Assembly (NCBI GenBank): GCA_022484805.1
Contig: JAKVKP010000010.1
Coordinates: 1 to 64,000, forward strand
From: Streptococcaceae bacterium
GTDB taxonomy: Bacteria > Bacillota > Bacilli > Lactobacillales > Streptococcaceae
Length of the DNA stretch: 64,000 bases
Direction of reading: 5' to 3'
Made by a program: the position numbers and the translations under genes. The notes beneath the pieces are model-generated. The model saw only the letters and a list, made by a program, of their open reading frames with translations. It was not told the origin of the DNA and did no database searches. Positions 38,527 through 47,346 of the stretch are shown here, piece by piece. How positions within the stretch are numbered: the stretch's first letter is position 1; every line of letters begins with the position of its first letter.

Positions 38527-39021
38527 ATGAGGCGTAAGGACAGAGAGGTATCTGATTTTTCACAAATTCAACAGCTCGTTAAAAATTGCCACGTAATCAG
38601 AATTGCCTTATTCGACGAAGAATATCCATATATTGTGCCAGTTAATTTTGGCAATATTTGGGAGGGTGAACAGCTCAAACTCTACGTGCATGGTGCTCGA
38701 CAAGGGAAAAAAATTAATTTGATTAATGCCAATTCTGCCGTTGCAATTGAGATGGACGATAAACATGAGTTGATTGAAACAGGAGATGTCGCCGAGGACT
38801 ACAGCTATGCTTATCAGAGTTTAATCGGCTTTGGACATGCGCAAATAATTACCGATTTAAAGCAAAAAACAAGAGCACTTAATGCTTTGATGGAACACGA
38901 AACGGGTCGGTCGTTACCAGATTTCAATCCAATTCCGGAAAGAGTAATTAAGGCAACCTCAATCATCGAAATCATTCTTGATCGCTATACAATGAAAGCA
39001 CATGAAATGCCAAAAATGTGA
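38527..39021 (+). CDS. Pyridoxamine 5'-phosphate oxidase-family (NimA-like) protein
   Basis: A 164-residue split-barrel flavin-binding protein. The pattern MRRKDREV, then CHVIRIALFDEEYPYIVPVNFG, then LYVHGARQGKKINLI, is that of the NimA-like/PNPOx-related family common in Firmicutes. The family binds FMN and may reduce nitro groups or other small molecules. It is not the vitamin B6 oxidase. A strong AGAGGGAGG site precedes the ATG. It lies 33 bp after the aspartate kinase gene and may share its transcript. Confidence 0.82.
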   Translation: MRRKDREVSDFSQIQQLVKNCHVIRIALFDEEYPYIVPVNFGNIWEGEQLKLYVHGARQGKKINLINANSAVAIEMDDKHELIETGDVAEDYSYAYQSLIGFGHAQIITDLKQKTRALNALMEHETGRSLPDFNPIPERVIKATSIIEIILDRYTMKAHEMPKM

Positions 39022-39032
39022 TATATTAATGC

Positions 39033-39070
39033 AAAAAGGAGGTACGGGCTTGATATCCGTCCTCCTTTTT
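39033..39070. terminator. Bidirectional terminator
   Basis: AAAAAGGAGG-T-ACGG pairs with CCGT-CCTCCTTTTT, with A and T runs for both strands. It separates the NimA-like gene from the convergent carbamoylase gene. Confidence 0.9.
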
Positions 39071-39108
39071 ACATTGAATCGTTATTAATAACTGTTATTT
39101 ATAATTAA

Positions 39109-40335
39109 TCAATCTGCGATTTTATCAATTAAAATCACAGTATTCAGCAAAACATCAATCCCTTTTGCACACTGCTCTAGCGAAGTGTATTCTATTTCAC
39201 AATGACTATGCCCATCTTTGCTAGGTACAAAAATCATTGTTGTGGGTACGATTTTTGAAATATATTGAGCATCATGCCCCGCACCACTATATAGCCTTTG
39301 ATTCGAATAATTTAAATCTTTGGTGACATCACTTACCGCATTAACTAAAGATGGATTAAAATAAACGGTATTTCTAGCCCAATTTTCTATTGCTTCAATT
39401 TGACATTGATTAATTGTCTGAGGTAAATGATTAATAATATCAACCACTTGTTGAATCACTTCTGCATCTTTATGACGTGCATCCAAAGAAAATTTCACAT
39501 AATCAGGAATTACTGTATGTAAATTTGGATGTGCAGAAATCTCACCAAAGGTAAATACTAAATCATCCGCGAGACCAGAAAATGCCTCATGAAGTTGAAG
39601 TAAAAGCTTGGCTGCTGTCACCAACGCATCTTGACGATAGCGCATTGGCGTAGTACCTGCATGATCAGCCTGACCACGAACAATGAAATCATAATTGACC
39701 ATGCCAACCACACCTTCAACGATACCGATATCATTTTGATTCGCCTCTAAAATTGGACCTTGCTCGATATGCAATTCTAGGTATGCCTTAGCATCATTAG
39801 GCACTAGCCTATTCTCAAATTCACCCTGAAAAGAACTTTCAGCGAGTGCTTCGCCAAACGTTATCCCCTCACGATCTTCAACCTTAAACATTGTCTCTTT
39901 AGTGAATTCACCAGTTATAATACCTGAGGACATCATTGCCGGCGGAAATCTGACACCCTCCTCATTTGTCCAAACTACTAAGGTAAAATCATGTGCTAAT
40001 TGGACATGATTAGCCAAAAGGGTGTCAATTGTCTCCATTGCAGAGATAACTCCCAAAATACCATCGTAATTACCACCATTAATCACCGAATCGCAATGAG
40101 AGCCAGACAAGATTGCTTTGCTACCATCAGTCCCCTTTAAAGTTGCATAAATATTGCCTAAATCATCTACTCTTGTAATCAAATCTTTGGACTGACAAAA
40201 ATCAATAATAAAATCTCGAGCTGCAATATCCTCATCACTTAAGGTCAGTCGTGTCACACCACCGTTTTTAGTTGCACCAAAGGCACTAAACTGACTAATT
40301 TTATCATTCAAGCTTGAGCGATTACAATTTAACAT
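39109..40335 (-). CDS. N-carbamoyl amino acid amidohydrolase (M20 family)
   Basis: A 408-residue metal-dependent amidohydrolase of the hydantoinase/carbamoylase branch. Metal ligands are His80, Asp91, Glu126, His189 and His378 in SGSHCDSV, GGNYDG, TNEEGVRFP, LHIEQGP and DGHSHCE. ADHAGTTPM (224-232) is the dimer-contact signature. The family hydrolyses ureido groups (N-carbamoyl-beta-alanine, N-carbamoyl-L-amino acids, allantoate, ureidoglycine), releasing CO2 and ammonia. Exact specificity cannot be read. It is the last gene of the importer operon, so the importer likely brings in its substrate. No dihydropyrimidinase, hydantoinase or allantoinase gene is in this window. Confidence 0.9.
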   Translation of the reverse strand: MLNCNRSSLNDKISQFSAFGATKNGGVTRLTLSDEDIAARDFIIDFCQSKDLITRVDDLGNIYATLKGTDGSKAILSGSHCDSVINGGNYDGILGVISAMETIDTLLANHVQLAHDFTLVVWTNEEGVRFPPAMMSSGIITGEFTKETMFKVEDREGITFGEALAESSFQGEFENRLVPNDAKAYLELHIEQGPILEANQNDIGIVEGVVGMVNYDFIVRGQADHAGTTPMRYRQDALVTAAKLLLQLHEAFSGLADDLVFTFGEISAHPNLHTVIPDYVKFSLDARHKDAEVIQQVVDIINHLPQTINQCQIEAIENWARNTVYFNPSLVNAVSDVTKDLNYSNQRLYSGAGHDAQYISKIVPTTMIFVPSKDGHSHCEIEYTSLEQCAKGIDVLLNTVILIDKIAD

Positions 40336-40349
40336 ACTGATTTTCCTTT

Positions 40350-40979
40350 CTAGCTAATAAATTTCTTGACACCTAAATAGGACTGAATGAGTTGAACACA
40401 ATTTTCTCGACCAATTCGCTGACTATTTAAAACTAAATCGTAATTTGTTGGATTAGTCCATGATTTACCACCTGTATAATATTTATAATAATCCGACCGA
40501 TAACGATCTGTCTTAATAATTAATCGCTCAGCCTCATCGTTGCCAATGCCCATTTTATTGACAATTGATTCAAGACAAGCATCGCGGGGTGCTTCAACGT
40601 ATAGGCTAATAACATTTGAGTAGTCCTTTAATACATCATCAGCACATTTTCCAATAATAATACAGGATTGCGTCGTTGCTAATTCTTTAATAATTTTTGA
40701 TTGAAAATGATACATGTTTAGGTCCATCACAAAGTCATGGTCTTCAGGACTGATTAAGGTGTTATAAGAGATTTTTTTAATCCAATTGATAATACTATTG
40801 CCTCTAATTTTTTCATCCGTTTGATAAAAAAGTTGCTCGTTTAGGCCGCTTCTTTCGGAAGCCATTTTCAATATTTGATTTTCATAGCAGGGAATTCCAA
40901 GCTCCTCTGCTAACTTTGTTCCAATTTCTTTACCACCGCTACCAAATCCACGAGCGATTGTAATTACAAAATTCTCCAT
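40350..40979 (-). CDS. Cytidylate kinase-like P-loop protein
   Basis: A 209-residue protein of the Cytidylate_kin2 family. The nucleotide loop is ARGFGSGGKEIG (9-20), and Arg/Asp-rich segments typical of NMP-kinase lids follow (YRSDYYKYYTGGKSW). It is not the housekeeping CMP kinase. Its substrate is unknown. It sits between urtE and the carbamoylase gene with gaps of 34 and 14 bp, clearly inside the operon. ATG 40979 after GAAGGGAATGCT is preferred to the longer frame from 41021, which would overlap urtE. Confidence 0.85.
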   Translation of the reverse strand: MENFVITIARGFGSGGKEIGTKLAEELGIPCYENQILKMASERSGLNEQLFYQTDEKIRGNSIINWIKKISYNTLISPEDHDFVMDLNMYHFQSKIIKELATTQSCIIIGKCADDVLKDYSNVISLYVEAPRDACLESIVNKMGIGNDEAERLIIKTDRYRSDYYKYYTGGKSWTNPTNYDLVLNSQRIGRENCVQLIQSYLGVKKFIS

Positions 40980-41013
40980 AGCATTCCCTTCGATTTTTAT
41001 ACTTCTATACACT

Positions 41014-41709
41014 TTATACACTTAGATAAGACTCACTCAATTCATCTGTAAGTTCATCAATTTGACCGTCAGCAACAATTTGTCCTCTCTGAATAATCAG
41101 GAAGCGATCACCTAATTTTCGAGCAAACTTCAAATTCTGCTCGACAACCACAATTGGCACACCTTTTTCTTGATGATAGCGTGTTAATATATTTGAAATT
41201 TCCATGACAATATTAGGCTGAATCCCTTCGGTTGGTTCGTCTAATAGCAGGATTTTAGGATTACTCATTAACGCACGAGCAATGGAAAGCTGCTGCTGTT
41301 GACCACCAGATAAAACACCACCTTTTCTTTTTAGATGATCTTTTAAAATCGGAAAATATTCAAAAATTTCCTCAACCTTTTCTGCATAATCTACTTTATG
41401 AGCTAAGGCACCTAATTCTAAATTTTCCTGAACAGTTAAATCAGGAATAATTTCTCGACCTTGTGGCACATAGGCAATTCCTTTTTGAGAACGCGTAAAA
41501 GCCTTATCTTTGCTAATATTTTCATTAAAGAGAGAAATTTCACCTTGATTGAGAGATAAAAGACCAACAATACTTTTCAAAAGTGTTGTCTTACCGACAC
41601 CATTTCGACCAATAATCACTAATTTTTCATCCTGTGCCACATCAAAGGAGATACCTTGGATGACCCGACTTTTCCCATAACTCACTTCAATATCTCGAAC
41701 TGATAACAT
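41014..41709 (-). CDS. urtE: UrtE-type branched-chain/urea ABC transporter ATPase
   Basis: A 231-residue ATP-binding subunit of the LivF/UrtE class. Walker A is GRNGVGKTT, the signature is LSGGQQQQL, Walker B is ILLLDEPTEGIQP and VPQGREIIPDLTVQENL is typical of UrtE. It pairs with UrtD on the cytoplasmic face of the UrtBC permease. The urea-type assignment rests on the whole set. The true substrate may be another small amide or ureido compound, given the carbamoylase in the same operon. Gap to urtD is 17 bp. Confidence 0.9.
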   Translation of the reverse strand: MLSVRDIEVSYGKSRVIQGISFDVAQDEKLVIIGRNGVGKTTLLKSIVGLLSLNQGEISLFNENISKDKAFTRSQKGIAYVPQGREIIPDLTVQENLELGALAHKVDYAEKVEEIFEYFPILKDHLKRKGGVLSGGQQQQLSIARALMSNPKILLLDEPTEGIQPNIVMEISNILTRYHQEKGVPIVVVEQNLKFARKLGDRFLIIQRGQIVADGQIDELTDELSESYLSV

Positions 41710-41726
41710 CGCATGCCTCCTAATTT

Positions 41727-42473
41727 CTAATCTTCATCATCGGATTTTAGATAAACCTTGATGACTTCTGGATTATTGGTGATTTCATCATAGGTGCCCT
41801 CAGCTAAGATTTCACCTTGATTTAAAACGGTAATCGTACTTGCAATTTGCTTAACGAAATCAATATCATGTTCAATTACAATGACTGTCTTATCTTTCAT
41901 AATTGTTTTAATTAATTCACCTGTTTTAAAGGTCTCCTCAACACTCATACCTGCAGTTGGTTCATCTAAAGTAATAATTTCTGGCTTTTGTGCCAAAACC
42001 ATTCCAATTTCAAGCCATTGTCGCTGACCGTGTGATAAATAGAGTGGATATTCATCCTTTTGTTCATATAAATTAATCTGTTTTAATATTTCATCTAGCT
42101 CCTCAACAATTTCAGGCTTACGGCGGTATAAAATTGTTTTTAATAACGAAGTGTAACCGCCATAAGCAACCTCTAAATTTTCATAAACAGTCATATAATC
42201 AAAAACATTAGGGCCTTGAAATTTCCGACCAATTTTATTCAGATTAGCAACTTGGTATGGTCGTTTCCCAGAAATAATTTGATTATCAAGCAAAACAGCA
42301 CCATAAGTCGGTTGTGTTTTACCAGTAATCATATCAATTATCGTTGTTTTCCCAGCACCGTTTGGTCCAATAATAACTCGAATTTCTCCTTTATCAATTG
42401 ATAAATTGATACCATTGACCGCTCGAAAGCCATTAAATTCAACTGTTAAATCTTTAAATTCTAAATAGCTCAT
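41727..42473 (-). CDS. urtD: UrtD-type branched-chain/urea ABC transporter ATPase
   Basis: A 248-residue ATP-binding subunit of the LivG/UrtD class. Walker A is GPNGAGKTT, the signature is LSHGQRQWLE, which is the SHGQ(R/K)QWLEI form characteristic of UrtD rather than LivG, and Walker B is IITLDEPTAGM. EHDIDFVKQIA carries the switch His. This signature is the best single indication that the transporter is of the Urt rather than Liv type. Confidence 0.92.
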   Translation of the reverse strand: MSYLEFKDLTVEFNGFRAVNGINLSIDKGEIRVIIGPNGAGKTTIIDMITGKTQPTYGAVLLDNQIISGKRPYQVANLNKIGRKFQGPNVFDYMTVYENLEVAYGGYTSLLKTILYRRKPEIVEELDEILKQINLYEQKDEYPLYLSHGQRQWLEIGMVLAQKPEIITLDEPTAGMSVEETFKTGELIKTIMKDKTVIVIEHDIDFVKQIASTITVLNQGEILAEGTYDEITNNPEVIKVYLKSDDED

Positions 42474-42524
42474 TCACGTCTCCATTCTGATTAATCATTA
42501 AGCATACTATAAAAGTAACTATCA

Positions 42525-43592
42525 TCAATTTTGTTCCGTTTTTACAATTCGGTGGCGTTTTTTTGATAAATAGCTCTTCTGAAGCTCAATAATTGTGCCA
42601 ATAATACCTTTAGGTAAAAAGAAGATAATTAAAATCATGACTACACCTAAAATTAATTGCCACATACCACCAAAAAGATTTGAAAATTTATTTTGTAATA
42701 GACTAATTAATAATGCACCAAAGAGACCACCTGATAAATAACCACGACCACCTACTGCTAACCAGACTAAGGCCATTGTAGAGAAGGAAACGCCAGCTGA
42801 CTCAATAGAAATAAATGAAGCAATTGGAACATACAGTACACCTGCAAAGCCTGCAACTGCGGCGGCAATACAAAAGATTACAACTTTAAATACCGCTGGA
42901 TTGTAGCCTAAGAACTGAAGACGATCTTCATTATCACGAATTGAATTAATCACTCTACCAAGACGAGAAGCTTTAATAAAATAACAACTGATAAAGACAA
43001 GAACTAAACTAACCAAGGCGATATAATACCAGCCGACCATATCAATAGTGATTCCAAAAAAAGTAAAATCTCTTAAACCAGTCGCAATACCGTTAACACC
43101 ACTAGAACCACCCGTATAGGCTTGCTGATTTTTAATAAATAATTCAAATAGTCCAGCAAATGCCAAGGTAATAATGTTAAAAAAGACACCTTTTATTTTA
43201 CTTGAGAAAATAAAATAGCCTAATAGACCTGCAATGATTGCGGGAACAATCACGCCTAAAATAATTGCTAAATAGACATTTTCTAATGGTTGATAGAAAA
43301 AAGGGATTTTGGTTAATCCACCACTTTTCATGAAAGCTGGCAAACCTGATTGAATTGCTAAAGAAATACCAAAAATATAACTTCCAAGTCCAAAGAATAC
43401 GGCGAAACCTAAATTCATTAAACCAGCTTCACCCCAAAGTAAATCAAGTGCTAACGCAAAAATCATATATGTGATAATCTTGCCCATTAGTTGTGCCGTA
43501 TATAAATCACCTGTCTGAGGAATCACTGCTAAAAACATAAATAGCATCGTGGCAAGCATCACGGAAATCGGAATTTTTTGAATTTTCGACAT
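42525..43592 (-). CDS. urtC: UrtC-type ABC transporter permease
   Basis: A 355-residue membrane permease of the LivM/UrtC class with about ten helices. LDLLWGEAGLMNLGFAVFFGLGSY and GGSSGVNGIATGL are the family segments, and INSIRDNEDRLQFLGYNPAVFK is the ATPase-coupling loop. It forms the channel with UrtB. The start lies six bases after the urtB stop. It ends 51 bp before urtD. Confidence 0.9.
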   Translation of the reverse strand: MSKIQKIPISVMLATMLFMFLAVIPQTGDLYTAQLMGKIITYMIFALALDLLWGEAGLMNLGFAVFFGLGSYIFGISLAIQSGLPAFMKSGGLTKIPFFYQPLENVYLAIILGVIVPAIIAGLLGYFIFSSKIKGVFFNIITLAFAGLFELFIKNQQAYTGGSSGVNGIATGLRDFTFFGITIDMVGWYYIALVSLVLVFISCYFIKASRLGRVINSIRDNEDRLQFLGYNPAVFKVVIFCIAAAVAGFAGVLYVPIASFISIESAGVSFSTMALVWLAVGGRGYLSGGLFGALLISLLQNKFSNLFGGMWQLILGVVMILIIFFLPKGIIGTIIELQKSYLSKKRHRIVKTEQN

Positions 43593-43598
43593 ATAATC

Positions 43599-44462
43599 TT
43601 ATCTCCTATCCTTTGTTGTAAATAACCCAGTTGGTTTGAAGCGAATGATTACTATGATAATAATGAAAATTAATATTTTCGCCGTAATTTCACTCATATA
43701 GCTCGCCATTAATGCAACTGACTCACTAATAATACCTGCGCCAAAGAAAGTACCAACAATCGAATTCAAGCCACCTAAAACGACAACTAAAAAGCTATCG
43801 ACGACATAACTCGTTCCCATACCAGGTGTTACACTCGCCACAGGTGCTATTAATGCGCCTGCTAAACCTGCTAAACCACTACCATAGGCAAAAGTCATGC
43901 AATCAATTTTATTAGTGTTGATACCAAGACACTGAACCATTTGACGATTTTGTGTTGTTGCACGAAGCTGCATACCATAGGATGTTTTATAAAGTAAATA
44001 TAATGTAATTAATAAAACAATAATCGCCATAACCATTAGAAAAATATTATAGTAAGGTACTGTGATTTTTTGATAAGTCCAGCTACCAGAAATTGGCATT
44101 TTAATATGCTGATCCTCTGGTCCATAAACCATACGAATAATTTGTTGAAAGACATAAGTTAAGGCAAAAGTTACTAATAAAGTTTCGGCAATTTTGCCAT
44201 ATAATCGCTGAATCATCACCCGTTCTATCACGGCACCGATGATGGCAACAAAGAGAAATGATAAGATAATCGCTATTGCAAACGGAAGATGAAATTGATT
44301 AATCAAGGTACAATTAAAATAAGCACCGAGCATAATAAATTCACCATGTGCCATATTGACGACATCTAACATACCGAATATAATAACTAATCCAATTGCA
44401 ACTAAAAATAGAGTTGCTGTATTACTTAAACCATTTAATAGCTGAGATACAATTAATTCCAA
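43599..44462 (-). CDS. urtB: UrtB-type ABC transporter permease
   Basis: A 287-residue membrane permease of the LivH/UrtB class. LISQLxNGLSN at the start, IIFGMLDVVNMAHGEFIMLGAY and ATTQNRQMVQCLGIN (coupling loop) are typical. TTG 44462 with AGGTGG seven bases upstream gives the family's usual N-terminus. The ATG at 44480 has no ribosome site. An intrinsic terminator-like hairpin stands between urtA and this gene, so the permease is probably made at lower levels than the binding protein. Confidence 0.88.
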   Translation of the reverse strand: MELIVSQLLNGLSNTATLFLVAIGLVIIFGMLDVVNMAHGEFIMLGAYFNCTLINQFHLPFAIAIILSFLFVAIIGAVIERVMIQRLYGKIAETLLVTFALTYVFQQIIRMVYGPEDQHIKMPISGSWTYQKITVPYYNIFLMVMAIIVLLITLYLLYKTSYGMQLRATTQNRQMVQCLGINTNKIDCMTFAYGSGLAGLAGALIAPVASVTPGMGTSYVVDSFLVVVLGGLNSIVGTFFGAGIISESVALMASYMSEITAKILIFIIIIVIIRFKPTGLFTTKDRR

Positions 44463-44510
44463 GTTAAATCCACCTACCATTCATCAATTTTTGCAAGTCA
44501 AGCTTCTTTC

Positions 44511-44542
44511 AAAAAAGAGGTTGAGACGAAACATTCAACCTC
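44511..44542 (-). terminator. Partial terminator/attenuator between urtA and urtB
   Basis: GAGGTTGA and TCAACCTC (44517-44524, 44535-44542) form a perfect 8-bp stem. On the minus strand it is followed by TTTTTT (44511-44516). Its place between the binding-protein and permease genes of one operon suggests partial termination or 3'-end protection of urtA mRNA. Confidence 0.8.
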
Positions 44543-44605
44543 ATAACTATCTTTATTATTAATCACGAAACCAATCAATGAATAACAATTCTAGTTCATT
44601 TTTAT

Positions 44606-45790
44606 TTAATCTACCTCCGGCTCAACTAGCTTGTCAGAAGAATAGACAATTTCAAATTGTTGATCTTCATTAACTTTTGCAATATACGAGTTTAACCACG
44701 CGTGATGATTTTCATCATCCATCTTAATTTTTCCAGACGGCGCATCAATTTCAATTCCTGAAAAGGCATCAATGATATCTGAAGTTTTTAGCGATTTCGT
44801 TTTTTCTAAGGCTTTCGCTAAGAAGTAAACCCCGTGATAAGCTGCTTCGGTCTGATTAGTTACTGTTGTATCTGTTCCAAATAACTCTGCATACTTAGAA
44901 ACAAATTTTTTACTAGCTTCTGTATCTAAAGTGTTAAAGTAATCAAATGATGAATAAGTGCCGACTGCTGCTTCACCAATCCCTTTTACCGTACCCTCAG
45001 AAGTTGAAACTGAACAAATTGGAGTCGTCTTTGGATCCATTCCGTATTGGGTATAAGCTTTATAAAATGGAACATTACTATTCCCTGCAACTGCTGAAAA
45101 GACAACATCTGGCTCTGCTTTTTTGATCTTATTGATTACTGATGAAAAATCGGTTGCATTAGTAGGTGTATATTCTTCACCAACTACCTCACCACCGCTC
45201 GCTTCTAAAAGCTTTTTGGCATAGCTGATACTATTTCTTGGAAACTCATAATCAGAACCAACGAAATAAACCTTTTTACCTAAATTTTCAGTAATCCAAG
45301 GAATAAAATCAGCAATTTGCTGACTTGGAACAGAGTTGGTATACATCACATTTGGTGATGGTGTTTCACCTTCATAATAGGTGTTATAAACTAACAATGA
45401 ATCATACTGTTCAATTGTTGGAATCACAGCTAAACGAGTTGAAGAGGCATTCGTACCAACAATTGCCGTTACTTTATCCTTTAAAATTAACTCCTGTGCC
45501 TTATCAGCTGCAATAGCTGGATCTGAGCCATAGTCCATGTAAATCGGTTCAATTTTCTGACCGTTTATCCCGCCATCATCATTAATTTCATCAATGGCCA
45601 TCTTTGCTGCGTTTTGCATCGGTGTTTCATTAATTGAAAAATCACCTGTTGTTGAATAAAGAACACCTATTTTTATTTTTTCATCTGATTTTGCATTTTC
45701 TTTTTTATTATTACTACAACCTGCAATAAGTATCGCAGTCACAGAAAGCATTAATAGAGCACCCAACATTCTTTTTCTTTTTATCATCAT
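44606..45790 (-). CDS. urtA: UrtA-type substrate-binding lipoprotein
   Basis: A 394-residue extracellular binding protein. A signal peptide ends in the lipobox LIAGC, giving a lipid-anchored protein. The mature part has KIGVLYSTTGDFS, MAIDEINDDGGINGQ and YNTYYEGETPSPNVMYTN, which resembles the UrtA/FmdD group of amide and urea binders rather than the leucine-binding group. The ATG follows TTTGGAGGGTATAA. It is the first gene of the operon. Substrate is inferred: urea, a short-chain amide or a ureido acid. Confidence 0.9.
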   Translation of the reverse strand: MMIKRKRMLGALLMLSVTAILIAGCSNNKKENAKSDEKIKIGVLYSTTGDFSINETPMQNAAKMAIDEINDDGGINGQKIEPIYMDYGSDPAIAADKAQELILKDKVTAIVGTNASSTRLAVIPTIEQYDSLLVYNTYYEGETPSPNVMYTNSVPSQQIADFIPWITENLGKKVYFVGSDYEFPRNSISYAKKLLEASGGEVVGEEYTPTNATDFSSVINKIKKAEPDVVFSAVAGNSNVPFYKAYTQYGMDPKTTPICSVSTSEGTVKGIGEAAVGTYSSFDYFNTLDTEASKKFVSKYAELFGTDTTVTNQTEAAYHGVYFLAKALEKTKSLKTSDIIDAFSGIEIDAPSGKIKMDDENHHAWLNSYIAKVNEDQQFEIVYSSDKLVEPEVD

Positions 45791-45833
45791 TTATACCCTC
45801 CAAATTTTTTATCTTTAAATTTAAGATAAGGTA

Positions 45834-45862
45834 ATTCTATCAACACCACTTATGGGCTTCAA
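45834..45862 (-). promoter_or_regulatory. urtA promoter
   Basis: On the minus strand -35 TTGAAG (45857-45862) and -10 TAGAAT (45834-45839) are 17 bp apart. The start codon is about 45 bp downstream. Confidence 0.6.
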
Positions 45863-45881
45863 TTTACGAATTAATAATCTT

Positions 45882-45901
45882 TTTTGTGCTTGAACACAAA
45901 A
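45882..45901. promoter_or_regulatory. Palindromic operator upstream of urtA
   Basis: TTTTGTG-CTTGAA-CACAAAA is a perfect 7-bp inverted repeat with a 6-bp centre, 19 bp upstream of the -35 box. A 14-of-20 match lies at 49941-49960 before the aminotransferase operon, at the same distance from its -10. The PucR protein encoded nearby is the candidate activator. Confidence 0.65.
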
Positions 45902-45920
45902 GAAATATTTCAAATTCTTA

Positions 45921-46031
45921 TTCACATTAAACTAGTGAATCATTCTCAAAAAATCTGGAATCATTGCAAAACGCAATAAATTATAATAATCTTTCATAAC
46001 GCTAAAAAGCAGTCGCCCGAAGGTGACTGCA
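45921..46031 (-). repeat. Dispersed intergenic element, copy 3 (degenerate)
   Basis: It begins on the minus strand with the same UUCG terminator as the other copies. The remainder is shorter, with two AATGATTC-containing units about 20 bp apart instead of 61. Similarity beyond the terminator is weak. Confidence 0.5.
46009..46030 (-). terminator. pucR terminator (UUCG loop)
   Basis: On the minus strand GCAGTCACC-TTCG-GGCGACTGC pairs with one mismatch, followed by TTTTT. It ends about 80 bp past the pucR-type gene. Confidence 0.8.
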
Positions 46032-46111
46032 ACCACTTATTTTAACTAGTCAATCTGATTGGAAATTAAACTCAATCTAAACATTAGCAGAAAATGAACT
46101 GGATTGAGTCT

Positions 46112-47257
46112 CTATAGTAAATCTCCAATTTTTAATGCAAGTAATAATTCAAGCCGAACTTCTAACAAGCCTAAATCTCTGCCTAAAATTTTACCAATTT
46201 GATTCAACTGATAAGTAACGGTGTTCCGATGAATGAATAATTGCTCGGATACTTTTTGAATACTACCATTATATAGTAAATACAGTCTTAAAACCTCAAC
46301 ATAATTAGTAGCATGATTTCGATCGTGCGTCACAATTAATTCTAAAGTTTTATCATAATACTGTTCTAATAACTGATTCGGCACCGACAATAAAAGCTCA
46401 AAAATACCCATATCGTCATAGTGTAGAACAGTTTGACCTTGGTTAATACCAATCTTAACCAAGCGGTAAATTTCTTTATATTTTTCTGCTAACTCTTCCA
46501 AATTATTAGCCTTTGGTCCGATAGCTAAATGAACCTTTGCATCCTCTTTATTAAATTCTTCAATAATTCGTTGATTTAAATAGACAAGTTCTCTTTTATC
46601 AAATTCAAAAAGAACATAAACTAAGTACTTACCGTCTTCAAAAAAAGAATAAACGTGTTGGAAGCGATGAACTTGATTTTTAATATTTTGCTTTGCTACT
46701 CGTGAAATAGCCTGTAGTTTTTTATCCTCTTCCAATGCAATAATAATCATTTGACAGGAACGTACCGGCTTTACACCATTTTGCCTCAAGCTATTAGACA
46801 ATTCCTTTCTTTCAGATGGATGAAAGATATAGCGTTTAATTTTATCAGAAATGTCTCCTTCACTACCATCCGATTGAATGATTTGATTACAAAAATCGCG
46901 ACTAATATCTACAATTCTAGTTTTCCAAGGAATAGAAAATAACGGAAAACCAAGCTCATTACATAAATTAATAATTTCATCAGGAATCTCCGAAATATAA
47001 GGTCCTAAATTAATAAATAATCCTGCTGCCTTATGTTGATAAAGCTGTTGAATAAATGAATCTAACCAATCCGTCCCCGTTTGGGCAATCGCGGTCGTAA
47101 AGACTAACTCGTCGCCTCGTAAGAAATTTGCTACTTGAATATCCTCAACCGAATGAATCCAATTGACAACATTATTTAAACCTGTCTGACCTGCTAAAAT
47201 TTGTATCTGGTAACTTTTTTTGGCATGGTTAACTAATTCCTCAACTGAAAGTGCCAT
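46112..47257 (-). CDS. PucR-family transcriptional regulator
   Basis: A 381-residue regulator. The N-terminal PucR domain (about 1-125) includes LAGQTGLNNVVNWIHSVED and GDELVFTTA. The C-terminal helix-turn-helix (about 320-375) has LRLYLLYNGSIQKVSEQLFIHRNTVTYQL. PucR proteins control purine, allantoin and other nitrogen-compound catabolism. It lies between the importer/carbamoylase operon and the aminotransferase/dehydrogenase operon and is the natural regulator of both. ATG 47257 after GAGAGGTAGGTGC is preferred. The longer frame from 47344 runs through the upstream terminator. Confidence 0.9.
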   Translation of the reverse strand: MALSVEELVNHAKKSYQIQILAGQTGLNNVVNWIHSVEDIQVANFLRGDELVFTTAIAQTGTDWLDSFIQQLYQHKAAGLFINLGPYISEIPDEIINLCNELGFPLFSIPWKTRIVDISRDFCNQIIQSDGSEGDISDKIKRYIFHPSERKELSNSLRQNGVKPVRSCQMIIIALEEDKKLQAISRVAKQNIKNQVHRFQHVYSFFEDGKYLVYVLFEFDKRELVYLNQRIIEEFNKEDAKVHLAIGPKANNLEELAEKYKEIYRLVKIGINQGQTVLHYDDMGIFELLLSVPNQLLEQYYDKTLELIVTHDRNHATNYVEVLRLYLLYNGSIQKVSEQLFIHRNTVTYQLNQIGKILGRDLGLLEVRLELLLALKIGDLL

Positions 47258-47304
47258 TTTGCACCTACCTCTCTTTATAAAAACTATTATATTATTAACA
47301 CTAC

Positions 47305-47336
47305 AAAAAACCCTATTCTTATGCAAGAAGAACAGG
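47305..47336 (-). terminator. Terminator of the aminotransferase-dehydrogenase operon
   Basis: On the minus strand CCTGTTCTT pairs with AAGAATAGG (one G-U pair) around a 7-nt loop, followed by GTTTTTT. It lies 10 bp past the dehydrogenase stop and separates it from the pucR-type gene. Confidence 0.8.
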
Positions 47337-47346
47337 ATTGGCATAA

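Larger units (their letters stand above)
45791..46111. other. 321-bp spacer upstream of urtA
   Basis: Besides the urtA promoter and operator, it holds dispersed element copy 3 (45921-46031) with the pucR terminator, and a CTCAATC/GATTGAG stem (46071-46108) with only a weak T run. No gene is seen. Confidence 0.65.

Noticed and set aside
47258-47344. N-terminal extension of the PucR protein
   Set aside because: The extra codons cross a terminator and lack a ribosome site, while ATG 47257 has both a site and the family start.
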